Source of the DNA: Brevibacillus_C sp046036945 | Lineage (GTDB): Bacteria; Bacillota; Bacilli; Brevibacillales; Brevibacillaceae | Length of the DNA stretch: 64,000 bases | NCBI RefSeq assembly: GCF_046036945.1 | Contig: NZ_JBJQOQ010000021.1 | Location: 1-64,000, forward strand | Direction of reading: 5' to 3' | Shown: positions 25,258-33,383 of the stretch, in pieces | Numbering within the stretch: the stretch's first letter is position 1 | Layout: each line of letters begins with the position of its first letter | Made by a program: the position numbers and the translations under genes | The notes under the pieces: generated by a model | What the model saw: only the letters and a program-made list of their open reading frames with translations | Told to the model about the DNA's origin: nothing | Database searches by the model: none

Positions 25258-25784
25258 ATGAAAACAATCAGCATGAAGCCAAAACCAATCCCAACCTGCC
25301 CGTTCCGCGCGGTTCACACGAACTTGTCCCGATCGAGCTGCCGAAGGAGCATCAGCGATTTTACGACAAGCTGCGGGCTAAGATAGAAAAATTTATCCGT
25401 GACCGCGGACTTGGCGAAAACGCCGCCGGCTTTATTCTGCTGGCTCCGGATCTGTTTGTGCTGCTTGCACGTCTGCTGCGGGACAAGCGGGTGCCGATTG
25501 GGGCGAAAACGCTCGCCGGGGTGGCCGTCGCCTATTTCATCTCCCCGGTCGATTTTATTCCGGAAGCGATCATAGGCCCGCTGGGGCTCATCGATGACGT
25601 CGTACTGGCTGTCTTCGCCCTTCGTTCCATCCTCGTCGACGTCGACGTCAAGATCGTGGGCGAACACTGGAACGGCCAGGAGGATCTGCTTGAAGTGATC
25701 ACCAGGGTCGTCAAACAGGCAGACGAACTGATCGGGAAAAGAGTGCGGAGAAAAATAGAGAATCTGCTGTTTGGAAAAAAATAG
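25254..25784 (+). CDS. DUF1232 (YkvA-like) protein
   Basis: 176 residues. The DUF1232 core is clear: LLRDKRVPIGAKTLAGVAVAYFISPVDFIPEAI and GLIDDVVLAVFALRSIL. The rest is charged and helical. Members are small membrane-associated proteins of unknown function. The start GTG overlaps the stop of the dedA-type gene (GTGA) and has GGAGGG upstream, so the two are translationally coupled. Confidence 0.87.
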   Translation: MNENNQHEAKTNPNLPVPRGSHELVPIELPKEHQRFYDKLRAKIEKFIRDRGLGENAAGFILLAPDLFVLLARLLRDKRVPIGAKTLAGVAVAYFISPVDFIPEAIIGPLGLIDDVVLAVFALRSILVDVDVKIVGEHWNGQEDLLEVITRVVKQADELIGKRVRRKIENLLFGKK

Positions 25785-25811
25785 AACCCTCGGGGAGGAG
25801 GAGAATAAAGC

Positions 25812-26759
25812 GTGACTTGTTTGCTTGACTGTGAGGAAGGGGAACGAATCATTGCCTTTTGCCTGGTGAAGAGCCGAGAGGTGGGCATCGCCAGCAATCA
25901 GAGCGAATACATGAATCTGGAGCTGTGCGACCGCTCCGGCAGCCTGAACGCCAAGATCTGGGACGTATCGGAAGAAGTGAAGGAGACGATTCAGGTAAAA
26001 TCGATCGTCAAGATCGATGCGGTCGTTCAGAGCTACAGGGGGAAAAAACAGTTGGTCGTCCAACGGATCAGGCTGGCCTCGGAGGCGGACGACGTACAGA
26101 TCCAATCCCTGGTTCCCGTCGCCAAAGGGGATCTTGAGGAGATGTGGACAAGCCTGATGGCGTACGCGTCCGAGCTGAAAAGCGACGTCTTGCGGGCGAT
26201 CGTAGCCGAACTGATTTCCGACGAAGAGCTGAAGGGGAGGCTGCGCAGTTTTCCTGCCGGAATCAAAATGCATCACCACTACTACAGCGGCCTGCTCGAA
26301 CATACGCTGTCGCTCTTGAGAGCCGCGGAAAAGCTGCTGCCGCTCTATCCGCAGGTGGACAAGGACGTGCTATACGCCACCTGCATCCTGCACGACATCG
26401 GAAAGCTGTACGAGTTATCCGATCCGATCGCACCGGAGTATTCGACCCCGGGACAGCTTATCGGCCATCTTGTGATGGGGGTGGAGCTGGTCACCCGGGC
26501 GTGCCTGGCACTGGGAATTGATTTGGAAAACAATGAAGTGTTGCACTTGAAGCACTGCATTCTCAGTCACCACGGCGACGTAGAAAACGGCTGGGGCAGC
26601 GCTGTATCGGGAAAAACCCCGACAGCCGTGCTGTTTCACTACCTCGATCAAATCGACAGCAAAATGAACGCACTGGCCAATGTCCAGAGCGAACAAGCGG
26701 AAGACGAAGAGTGGGTATACGCTCCGGCGCTGCGGAGAAAAGTCTGGCGGGGGTACTAG
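25812..26759 (+). CDS. yhaM: 3'-5' exoribonuclease YhaM
   Basis: 315 residues. An N-terminal OB-fold (FCLVKSREVGIASNQSEYMNLELCDRSGSLNAKIWD-like region, residues 15-95) is followed by an HD domain with HHHYYSGLLEHTLSLL, the metal motif LHDIGK near 195, HLVMGVELV and LSHHGD. YhaM degrades short RNA and single-stranded DNA from the 3' end with divalent metal. GTG start after GGGAGGAGGAG, 28 nt behind the DUF1232 gene. Confidence 0.93.
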   Translation: MTCLLDCEEGERIIAFCLVKSREVGIASNQSEYMNLELCDRSGSLNAKIWDVSEEVKETIQVKSIVKIDAVVQSYRGKKQLVVQRIRLASEADDVQIQSLVPVAKGDLEEMWTSLMAYASELKSDVLRAIVAELISDEELKGRLRSFPAGIKMHHHYYSGLLEHTLSLLRAAEKLLPLYPQVDKDVLYATCILHDIGKLYELSDPIAPEYSTPGQLIGHLVMGVELVTRACLALGIDLENNEVLHLKHCILSHHGDVENGWGSAVSGKTPTAVLFHYLDQIDSKMNALANVQSEQAEDEEWVYAPALRRKVWRGY

Positions 26760-26922
26760 CCGAAAAACCGGCGAGGGGGCAGTTATTGGGACTGCTCCTC
26801 TTGGCCGTCTGCTGGTTCTTTGCAAAAAATAGCCCGATTCTGTAGGAGTTTTGGCACTCGTGTAGAATATTAATGTATTCCAAGCTGCTTGGAATAGACT
26901 TGGCAGTATGAGGAGAATGCAT

Positions 26923-27843
26923 ATGAAACGGCCAAACTGCACGCCAGCAAGTATGATCAAGAAAGTCTTTCGGTCTGGGGAGCGTTCCTTGCCGCGGAAC
27001 GAAGTGCTGGAACGCCTTGACGAAAGCTTGCATGCGGAAGGATTGACAGGTGACAGTTCAGAGCTTCTTTCCAAGGTTCTTCAGATGGCGCAATCGCCGG
27101 TGAAGGCAGGACGAACTGAAGCCATCGTCGAGTTGGCTTATCAGCCGCACCAGGTGTTCGATTTGGCCTATCGGTTTTTGACTGCTACGCGGTCGCCCAA
27201 ATCGATCGAACAAATCATCCGCGAGCTGCGTAAGCAGACCAATCTTTCCTGGAACCAGATCAGCCGTTTGCTGGTGTTGGAACGAGATCCTCGGTTTGTG
27301 CAGTACCAGGGGGACAACCGCTGGTATTTAACCGAGTGGAAACTGATAAACGACGAGGTATACGCATACGTCCAGACGAATCAGATCGAACGGGTTCCCC
27401 TGCGGACGATACCGTACATGCTCGAACAAGGAATGGGCCTTACAGGCAAATCATATATCTTCATTCCCGAGTTGGACGATCGCTTTCGGATCGAAGAGGA
27501 TATGCTGCACTTCGCGTTGTCCCATGAGGAAGCGAGCCAGACAGCCGACACTGGCACGGCTGAGGTTGAACAAGCGAAACAAGAAACGGCGGCAGCTGCC
27601 GTACAAGAGGAGGAAACCCCTGTGAATACGACACATGCATCGGTTTTGGAGGAAGTTCAGCAATTGCTGAAGCGGGCGACTTCCCTGCTGGAGGGACGCA
27701 ACGAGGAGATGTCCCGGGAGGTCATTGCCCACTTTCAACAGAGCAATATGCAGGCGATAGAAATCCTGATGAATGAGAAACATAAAAATGAACAGGCGGC
27801 GCACGGGATTGCCCAGGTGCTGGCCGGGCTGGAGCAGCGATGA
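26923..27843 (+). CDS. Unknown protein with a HARE-HTH-like winged helix
   Basis: 306 residues. Residues about 75-150 resemble the winged-helix fold of RpoE (delta)/HARE-HTH proteins: SPKSIEQIIRELRKQTNLSWNQI, then LERDPRFVQYQGDNRWYLTEWK. A Glu/Ala/Gln-rich linker (residues 215-245) leads to a C-terminal coiled coil (VLEEVQQLLKRATSLLEGR and later). The start ATG at 26923 follows AGGAG at 7 nt. Its last codon overlaps the next gene (ATGA). A DNA- or RNA-binding role is inferred from the fold resemblance only. Confidence 0.6.
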   Translation: MKRPNCTPASMIKKVFRSGERSLPRNEVLERLDESLHAEGLTGDSSELLSKVLQMAQSPVKAGRTEAIVELAYQPHQVFDLAYRFLTATRSPKSIEQIIRELRKQTNLSWNQISRLLVLERDPRFVQYQGDNRWYLTEWKLINDEVYAYVQTNQIERVPLRTIPYMLEQGMGLTGKSYIFIPELDDRFRIEEDMLHFALSHEEASQTADTGTAEVEQAKQETAAAAVQEEETPVNTTHASVLEEVQQLLKRATSLLEGRNEEMSREVIAHFQQSNMQAIEILMNEKHKNEQAAHGIAQVLAGLEQR

Positions 27844-28082
27844 TCACGACCGAGCCCCTTTTTCGTTTGGAGCAGAGATTTGACATTTTGCGTGAAATCA
27901 TTGCCACATACCGGGCTCGGCTAACAGAAATGGAAAGCGAAGTTGTTCAGTTATTTGCCTCTAGCGAGTTGGCCGCGATTGCCGATTGCATTCTGGAAAA
28001 ACAGCGGATTGAACGGCTTGCTCAGCAGCTTGAGCAGTTTGTGCTCCGCTGGGAACTGGAATACGAATTGGGCATCGATTAG
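27840..28082 (+). CDS. Small coiled-coil protein, coupled to the preceding gene
   Basis: 80 residues, nearly entirely helical (RFDILREIIATYRARLTEME, CILEKQRIERLAQQLEQFV). It starts in ATGA overlap with the upstream winged-helix gene, which implies that the two products are made together and may bind each other through their coiled coils. No family recognised. Between this gene and the next is a hairpin (CCTCTTG-TC-CAAGAGG) at about 28106-28121 without T run. Confidence 0.6.
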   Translation: MITTEPLFRLEQRFDILREIIATYRARLTEMESEVVQLFASSELAAIADCILEKQRIERLAQQLEQFVLRWELEYELGID

Positions 28083-28170
28083 GCAGCTCGACTTTTGTAA
28101 ACAACCTCTTGTCCAAGAGGATTGTCGTTATTCCCGAGCTTTTGTGGCGGGAAGAAAGGAGAACCACCCC

Positions 28171-30207
28171 ATGTCAGTCGGAAGAAACGAGCTTTGTCCA
28201 TGCGGAAGCGGAAAGAAATACAAAAGATGCTGCGGGGTCGTGACTCCGATTACCCAAATCCGTTACGCTCGCGAGCAAAAAATGCGCAAACAACTGTCCT
28301 CATGGCAAGAGCGTTTAAACAGATACGTCTCTGCCGTGACGCAGGAGGCAGCATTGGATCAGGCGAGAGAGCGCTTCATACGCGAAGCGGGCCTGAGCGC
28401 TCAGGAGAGTGTCAATCCGCAGTGGACGGTTCACTTTTTCAATTGGTTCGTGTTCGACGACCAGACGAATGGCCCCGCATTGTTAGAGCGGTTTCTTCAG
28501 CACGAGGGCAGGCGGATGGAGGGCGACCTGAAGGAAGCGCTGCGCGGCCTTATACTCGATGCGTATCAGTTGGAGGAAATCGGCGCGGAAGTGCTGACCG
28601 TTCGACATCTGCTTACCGGAAATCTTCATTACATCGTCGATGCCAAGGATCTAGCAATCGAACCAGGACAAATCTTATTGGGGCGTTTGTTAAACATGGG
28701 CGCAAGAGACCTGTTGTACGCAGGCAGCCTGATTCTCCAGGCGCAGTTCAAGCAGCCGCTGCTGGCTCTGCTGAAGGGCGAACATACGAGGGGAGCCCGT
28801 ACGCTGGCTCTGTACCGCCTGATCCTGGAAACCAGTATCGAGACTCATGCTGCCGGGGATCAGGACAGTTTGATCCGCAAAGTGTACAGCTGTCCGCAAC
28901 CGGATGACCTGAGAAAACAGCTGGGGTCGCTTGCGGATTTCGAGCTGAAGATGCAGGATGAGGATGAAGAAATTTGGGTGTACGCACCTTACAAGGAGGA
29001 GTACCTGTTCTCCGAGTTAAACAATACGCTGCTGGCGCTGCACGAGGTATCGGCAGAGCTGCTCCTGGCAGGCGGACAGCTGATCCTGGAGGGATTTGCT
29101 CCCGAGGTGGAGGACGCAGCGGAGAAGCTGCAGCTGCCACAGCCGCTTGAGGAAGCAGCGATACAGCGGTTGACATCGACCAATGGCAGGTTGACCCGGG
29201 GGACTGTGTTTATCACCAGCCAGCCGACCTTGCCGCAGAAAGTGTTGATGTGGGCGGTGCGAACGTACTTTGCGGAAAAGTGGCTGGTTACCCCGGCAGC
29301 GGGGTTGGATGGCCTGGCACCGCTTCAGGCTGCTGCATCCGAGGCGCCGGCGATGAAGGAAAAGCTGCTGTCGTTGGTCCAAAAAGTGGAGAATGACGGA
29401 GCGAAGGGACAGGGGCCGGGCCGCTTTATGGAGATCGGCATGATCAGGCCGCGCCTCCACCTTCCGAGCAAGGCGGTACATCTCGCTGATTTGCTCGCCC
29501 GTCCGCTGCTGAAAGGACTTCCGGAGAGCACCTATACCGTCCGCCCTGAGCTGCTGAAGGAGATCACGCGCTTTGTCGCGGAGATAACTGAGGGCAAATC
29601 GGAGGCGACAGTGAGGAAGTACGACGAGGTGATGAGCCTGTTCCGCTCATTTGTGCGCGCGGCGTTTGGACCTGCGTTTGCATGGACTTCCCTGCAGCCT
29701 GGCGAAGTGGCGTACTTCCTCGTACACGATATATACGAACGGGTAGACGCGCCCACCAAGACGCTGGCCGCCAATCTGTTGTCGGTGCTGGCCGCGTTCT
29801 TCAAGTGGTTGGATAAACAGCACAACACGGCACTGTACAGCAAGATGCAGCCGCTGCTCACCGAGCTGAAGGATGACCTGGCGGAAGCGTACAGGCAGCG
29901 GACGATCCTGCAAAAAGAAGCGGTTCGCCATCTGCAGGATCAGCAGATGGAGCCGCAGGAGGCTATGGAAGAGCAGCTGCTGATCGTTGTCAGGCAAGAT
30001 TCCGGCTGGCTCGCCAGACGAAGCGGCTCGCAGGAAATCACCCTTCACTTGAACCGTCCGGATGAACTTCACATTGAACAGGATTGGATGCTTTCGGGGC
30101 TGATCGGCCAAATGGAGGATGGCGAGTGGCGATTGTTTGGAACGCCGGAGCTGTACCCTCCTGCCGTCAGCAGGCTGCTCGGATTGGGAAGCGGTGTGCT
30201 GGTCTAA
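28171..30207 (+). CDS. Large protein with an N-terminal SEC-C zinc motif
   Basis: 678 residues. The SEC-C motif CPCGSGKKYKRCC (Cys9, 11, 20, 21) at the very N-terminus binds zinc, as at the end of SecA. The remaining 650 residues are mostly helical with short repeats of Leu-rich segments and match no enzyme family recognised here; no catalytic motif is apparent. The start ATG at 28171 has GAAAGGAGAACC upstream; a longer in-frame region from 27943 overlaps the previous gene. A single terminator ends the three-gene cluster. Confidence 0.8.
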   Translation: MSVGRNELCPCGSGKKYKRCCGVVTPITQIRYAREQKMRKQLSSWQERLNRYVSAVTQEAALDQARERFIREAGLSAQESVNPQWTVHFFNWFVFDDQTNGPALLERFLQHEGRRMEGDLKEALRGLILDAYQLEEIGAEVLTVRHLLTGNLHYIVDAKDLAIEPGQILLGRLLNMGARDLLYAGSLILQAQFKQPLLALLKGEHTRGARTLALYRLILETSIETHAAGDQDSLIRKVYSCPQPDDLRKQLGSLADFELKMQDEDEEIWVYAPYKEEYLFSELNNTLLALHEVSAELLLAGGQLILEGFAPEVEDAAEKLQLPQPLEEAAIQRLTSTNGRLTRGTVFITSQPTLPQKVLMWAVRTYFAEKWLVTPAAGLDGLAPLQAAASEAPAMKEKLLSLVQKVENDGAKGQGPGRFMEIGMIRPRLHLPSKAVHLADLLARPLLKGLPESTYTVRPELLKEITRFVAEITEGKSEATVRKYDEVMSLFRSFVRAAFGPAFAWTSLQPGEVAYFLVHDIYERVDAPTKTLAANLLSVLAAFFKWLDKQHNTALYSKMQPLLTELKDDLAEAYRQRTILQKEAVRHLQDQQMEPQEAMEEQLLIVVRQDSGWLARRSGSQEITLHLNRPDELHIEQDWMLSGLIGQMEDGEWRLFGTPELYPPAVSRLLGLGSGVLV

Positions 30208-30210
30208 AGC

Positions 30211-30250
30211 AAAACAGGTCTGGGGCTTGTGCTCCAGACCTGTTTTTTTG
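30211..30250. terminator. Bidirectional terminator
   Basis: Stem AAACAGGTCTGG/CCAGACCTGTTT with GGCTTGTGCT loop and a T run on the plus strand; it lies between the SEC-C gene and the convergent MFS gene and could serve both. Confidence 0.92.
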
Positions 30251-30261
30251 CTGAAAAAGTT

Positions 30262-31476
30262 TTATGCCGCTGCCTTCTCCCACTCGTCAAGCGCAGCGTC
30301 TTTTGGCAGGAACAAGCCGAGTGCTCCCAAAAGCGGAAGAGCGGAACAGAGCAGCATGATAAACATAAGACCGTGGAGATCGGCGAGGTAGCCGAGGACT
30401 GTCGCACCCAGACCGCCCATGCCGAAAGCGAAGCCGATGATCAATCCGGAAACAGTGCCGACACGGCCTGGCAGCAGCTCCTGGGCGTAGACCACACTGA
30501 CGGAAAAATTGGACAACAGGATAAATCCGGTCAGGAACAGCAGCGGATACGCCCAGATGCCATGTGCGTACGGAATCAACAGGGTGAGCGGCAGCGCTCC
30601 AACAGTAGAGATGATCAAAAGATTGCGTTTGCCGAATCTGTCTCCGATCGGCCCGCCGAGAAACGTTCCGATGGCACCGGCAAGCAAGAACAGAAAAGCG
30701 AATATTTGGGCTTGATTGATCTGCAGGCCGTACGTCTTGATCAAAAACAGCGGGTAGAAGCTTTGCAAGCCGGCCACCACCCAGGAGCGGACCGCGACGA
30801 TCACCACGACCAGGCTAAGAGCGATCATCCGCTTGTTCATATGGGACAGCCGGACTTCCCGCTTTTGCGCCTTGTTTTGCCGTTGCTGGCCCCGCGACCA
30901 AAACGCGATGTAGACCAGCACTCCCGCGGCAATCGTCGCCAATGCGGTAAACCACGCGGCTCCCCCTTGCCCCAAGGGGACAAAGACGAGTGCGGTCATC
31001 AGCGGGGCCAGCGATTGTCCGACGTTGCCGCCAACTTGAAAGATGGATTGCCCGAGCCCCCGCTGGATTCCCGACGCTTTGTGGGCGACGCGGGATGCCT
31101 CCGGGTGGAAGACAGCCGAGCCGATCCCGACCATCCCGACGGCAACCAACAGCAGCAGGTAGTTTTGGGTAAAGGCCAGGGTGAACATGCCCAGTCCTGA
31201 TACCAGCATGGCGATCGGCATCGCGAACGGCAGGGGAAAGCGGTCCGAGATGTAGCCGATCACGGGCTGAAGGATGGAAGCCGTCACATTCATGACCAGC
31301 AGGATGACCCCCAATTGCAAGTAGCTGAGCACCAGGTTTTTTTCCAGAATCGGCAGGACGGCGGGGATCACCGCCTGTACGCTGTCGTTTAACAGGTGGG
31401 CCAGACTGACGGCGAACAGGACCCGGTACACCGTCTGGCTGGCGTCTTTTGACGCTGTGATCGCACTACTTTCCAT
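30262..31476 (-). CDS. MFS exporter of the fosmidomycin-resistance (Fsr) family
   Basis: 404 residues with 12 predicted membrane segments. The family signature is VGIGSAVFHPEASRVAH around residue 120, and HLLNDSVQAVIPAVLP near the N-terminus. Fsr-type carriers expel small anionic or drug-like compounds with proton antiport; the substrate here is unknown. The start overlaps the end of the upstream nitrilase gene by 11 nt, so the two are likely one operon. Confidence 0.88.
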   Translation of the reverse strand: MESSAITASKDASQTVYRVLFAVSLAHLLNDSVQAVIPAVLPILEKNLVLSYLQLGVILLVMNVTASILQPVIGYISDRFPLPFAMPIAMLVSGLGMFTLAFTQNYLLLLVAVGMVGIGSAVFHPEASRVAHKASGIQRGLGQSIFQVGGNVGQSLAPLMTALVFVPLGQGGAAWFTALATIAAGVLVYIAFWSRGQQRQNKAQKREVRLSHMNKRMIALSLVVVIVAVRSWVVAGLQSFYPLFLIKTYGLQINQAQIFAFLFLLAGAIGTFLGGPIGDRFGKRNLLIISTVGALPLTLLIPYAHGIWAYPLLFLTGFILLSNFSVSVVYAQELLPGRVGTVSGLIIGFAFGMGGLGATVLGYLADLHGLMFIMLLCSALPLLGALGLFLPKDAALDEWEKAAA

Positions 31477-32326
31477 ATACGTCCGGACGACGGTCGTGCC
31501 ATGGCCGGACCGATCCGTTCTCCCGAATCTCCCGCAGCGTAGACAGGTCGACGTCGCCGAAAATCACCATCTCTTCGTTTTTAATCCCTTGATTTACGAT
31601 GCCCTGCGGCGGAAAAGGAACGTCGCACGGCACCAAAATAGCCGCTTGCCCGACGTTGCTCTCCATGTAGCGGACATTCGGGAGATACCCTACCGTTCCC
31701 GTTACCGCTACGGATACCTGGTGCTCGATCGTGCGGGCGTGGGAGGTGAAGCGGACGCGGTGAAAACCCTGCTCGTCGTCTGTGCACGAAGGGCAGAAGA
31801 GGAGTTCCGCTCCTTTTTGCACGACTGTAGAGACCGCTTCGGGAAACTCGATATCGTAGCAGATGACGATCGCGATCTTGCCGTACTCCGTTTCGAAGAC
31901 GCGGAAGACATCGCCGGCGTCCAGCTTCCAATCGCTTTTTTCCGTCGGCGTCAGATGTACTTTTTCCTGAACCTGCCGGCTTCCGTCTGGAGCGAACAGG
32001 TAAGCGGCGTTGTACAGCCCGGGTCTTGTCTCCAGCGAACCGACGTGTGTGCCTGCTATAATGTACATGCTGTGCTCTTTGGCGAGCCGGGTAAAAAGTT
32101 CAATATACGCCTCCGTATATGCGTCCAGTGAGCGGATCGCACGCAGCGGGTCACGGTCGGGTGTGATCGAGAGCAGCTGCGTGGTAAAAAGCTCAGGGAA
32201 CAACAAAAATTTTGCCCCAAAGTCAGCCCCAACCTGAACATGGCTTTCAGCCTGCTCGGCAAACTGCTCAAAGGAACTGATCGGTTTCATCTTGTACTGC
32301 ACGGCTCCAATGCGAATGCTGGGCAC
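31466..32326 (-). CDS. Carbon-nitrogen hydrolase (nitrilase superfamily)
   Basis: 286 residues. The catalytic triad is present: Glu45 in LLFPELFTTQLLS, Lys122 in QEKVHLTPTEK and Cys156 in IAIVICYDIEFPEAV. The sequence resembles the C-terminal half of a larger protein family in which a GNAT acetyltransferase is fused in front of a nitrilase; the matching GNAT is encoded divergently next door at 32449. The amide substrate is unknown. The start is GTG with AAGGAGTGG upstream; it runs into the MFS gene. Confidence 0.9.
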   Translation of the reverse strand: MPSIRIGAVQYKMKPISSFEQFAEQAESHVQVGADFGAKFLLFPELFTTQLLSITPDRDPLRAIRSLDAYTEAYIELFTRLAKEHSMYIIAGTHVGSLETRPGLYNAAYLFAPDGSRQVQEKVHLTPTEKSDWKLDAGDVFRVFETEYGKIAIVICYDIEFPEAVSTVVQKGAELLFCPSCTDDEQGFHRVRFTSHARTIEHQVSVAVTGTVGYLPNVRYMESNVGQAAILVPCDVPFPPQGIVNQGIKNEEMVIFGDVDLSTLREIRENGSVRPWHDRRPDVYGK

Positions 32327-32448
32327 TCAAGTTCCACTCCTTTGTGATGTTTTTTCTTTAATCATAGCAAACGCCGGCAGTTGAGAGAAATACAAAATCG
32401 AGTAAGATAAAAGAAACCGAACATGAATTGCCAAAAGGAGGATGGACC

Positions 32449-33126
32449 TTGCGTTACCGTCACGTCGTCTATCAAGACAAGCCGTACGAATTGCTGGTGC
32501 GAAACTACCAGGTGGAGGACTTTCCGGCGCTTTTCCAGGTGCAGCGCGAGTGTTTTCCCGAACCGTTCCCTCAAGAGCTTTTGTGGTCAAAAGAGCAGAT
32601 TCAAAGCCATGTGCGCCACTTTCCGGAAGGAGCGATCTGCGTGGAGCACGACGGCAAGGTGGTCGGCTCGATTACCGGCTTGATCGTCCGCTACCATCCG
32701 GGAGAACCCCACACCTGGTCAGAGATCACCGATAACGGCTACATCCGCAACCACGATCCGTCCGGAGACAGCTTTTACATCGTCGATGTCAGCGTAATGC
32801 CCCAATACCGCTCTCTCGGCCTTGGCCGCTTGTTAATGCAGGCCGTCTACTATGTGACGGTACATATGGGCTTGGCCCGAGTGCTCGGCGGCGGGCGCAT
32901 CCCCGGGTACCACAAACTGGCTGATCAATACGATGTCCAGACTTATGTGGACAAGGTGGCTGCCGGCGAATGGACCGACCCGGTGATGACGTTTCTTCTG
33001 CGGTGCGGACGCAGACCGGTTCAGGTGATGGCCAATTACCTTGACGATGAGGAATCTTGCAATCACGCGGTCCTCATGGAGTGGCGCAACCCGTTCTTCG
33101 ACAGCCTGATGTCGAAAAAAGTTTAA
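32449..33126 (+). CDS. GNAT-family N-acetyltransferase
   Basis: 225 residues. The acetyl-CoA site is in VDVSVMPQYRSLGLGRLLMQAV, preceded by EGAICVEHDGKVVGSITGLIV. Other characteristic stretches are NGYIRNHDPSGDSFYI and GGGRIPGYHKLADQY. These also occur in bifunctional GNAT/carbon-nitrogen hydrolase proteins, whose hydrolase part is encoded here as a separate, divergent gene. TTG at 32449 is favoured by AAAGGAGG 7 nt upstream. A possible promoter TTGAGA-16-TAAGAT lies at about 32383-32410. Confidence 0.86.
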   Translation: MRYRHVVYQDKPYELLVRNYQVEDFPALFQVQRECFPEPFPQELLWSKEQIQSHVRHFPEGAICVEHDGKVVGSITGLIVRYHPGEPHTWSEITDNGYIRNHDPSGDSFYIVDVSVMPQYRSLGLGRLLMQAVYYVTVHMGLARVLGGGRIPGYHKLADQYDVQTYVDKVAAGEWTDPVMTFLLRCGRRPVQVMANYLDDEESCNHAVLMEWRNPFFDSLMSKKV

Positions 33127-33383
33127 GAGAAACGCAAATCTTGAGCGATTGTTTGCAAAGCCCTCCATGATAGGATTTGTTCCATTTCTTAAGAGAGAGG
33201 GCGCGGGCAATCGTCTTGTTTTTTGTAGTTTTTTCTACAAATAAAGTCAATCCCATGGTATAATAGCAACGAGTTTTTGACATGTGAAACTCCGGTACTA
33301 TCTTGTCGAATCATCTGACAATGCGCAAATGCACATACATAACGTTTGCTCGTGTACTTACAAGCCAAGGAGATGAATACCTG

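Noticed and set aside
28103..28126. Hairpin CCTCTTG-TC-CAAGAGG as a terminator before the SEC-C gene
   Set aside because: The stem is short and is not followed by a T run, so it is not called as a terminator.
30229..31200. 323-residue plus-strand frame over the MFS gene
   Set aside because: Antisense to a typical 12-segment transporter; its polar, Gln/Asp/Arg-rich composition is that of a shadow frame.
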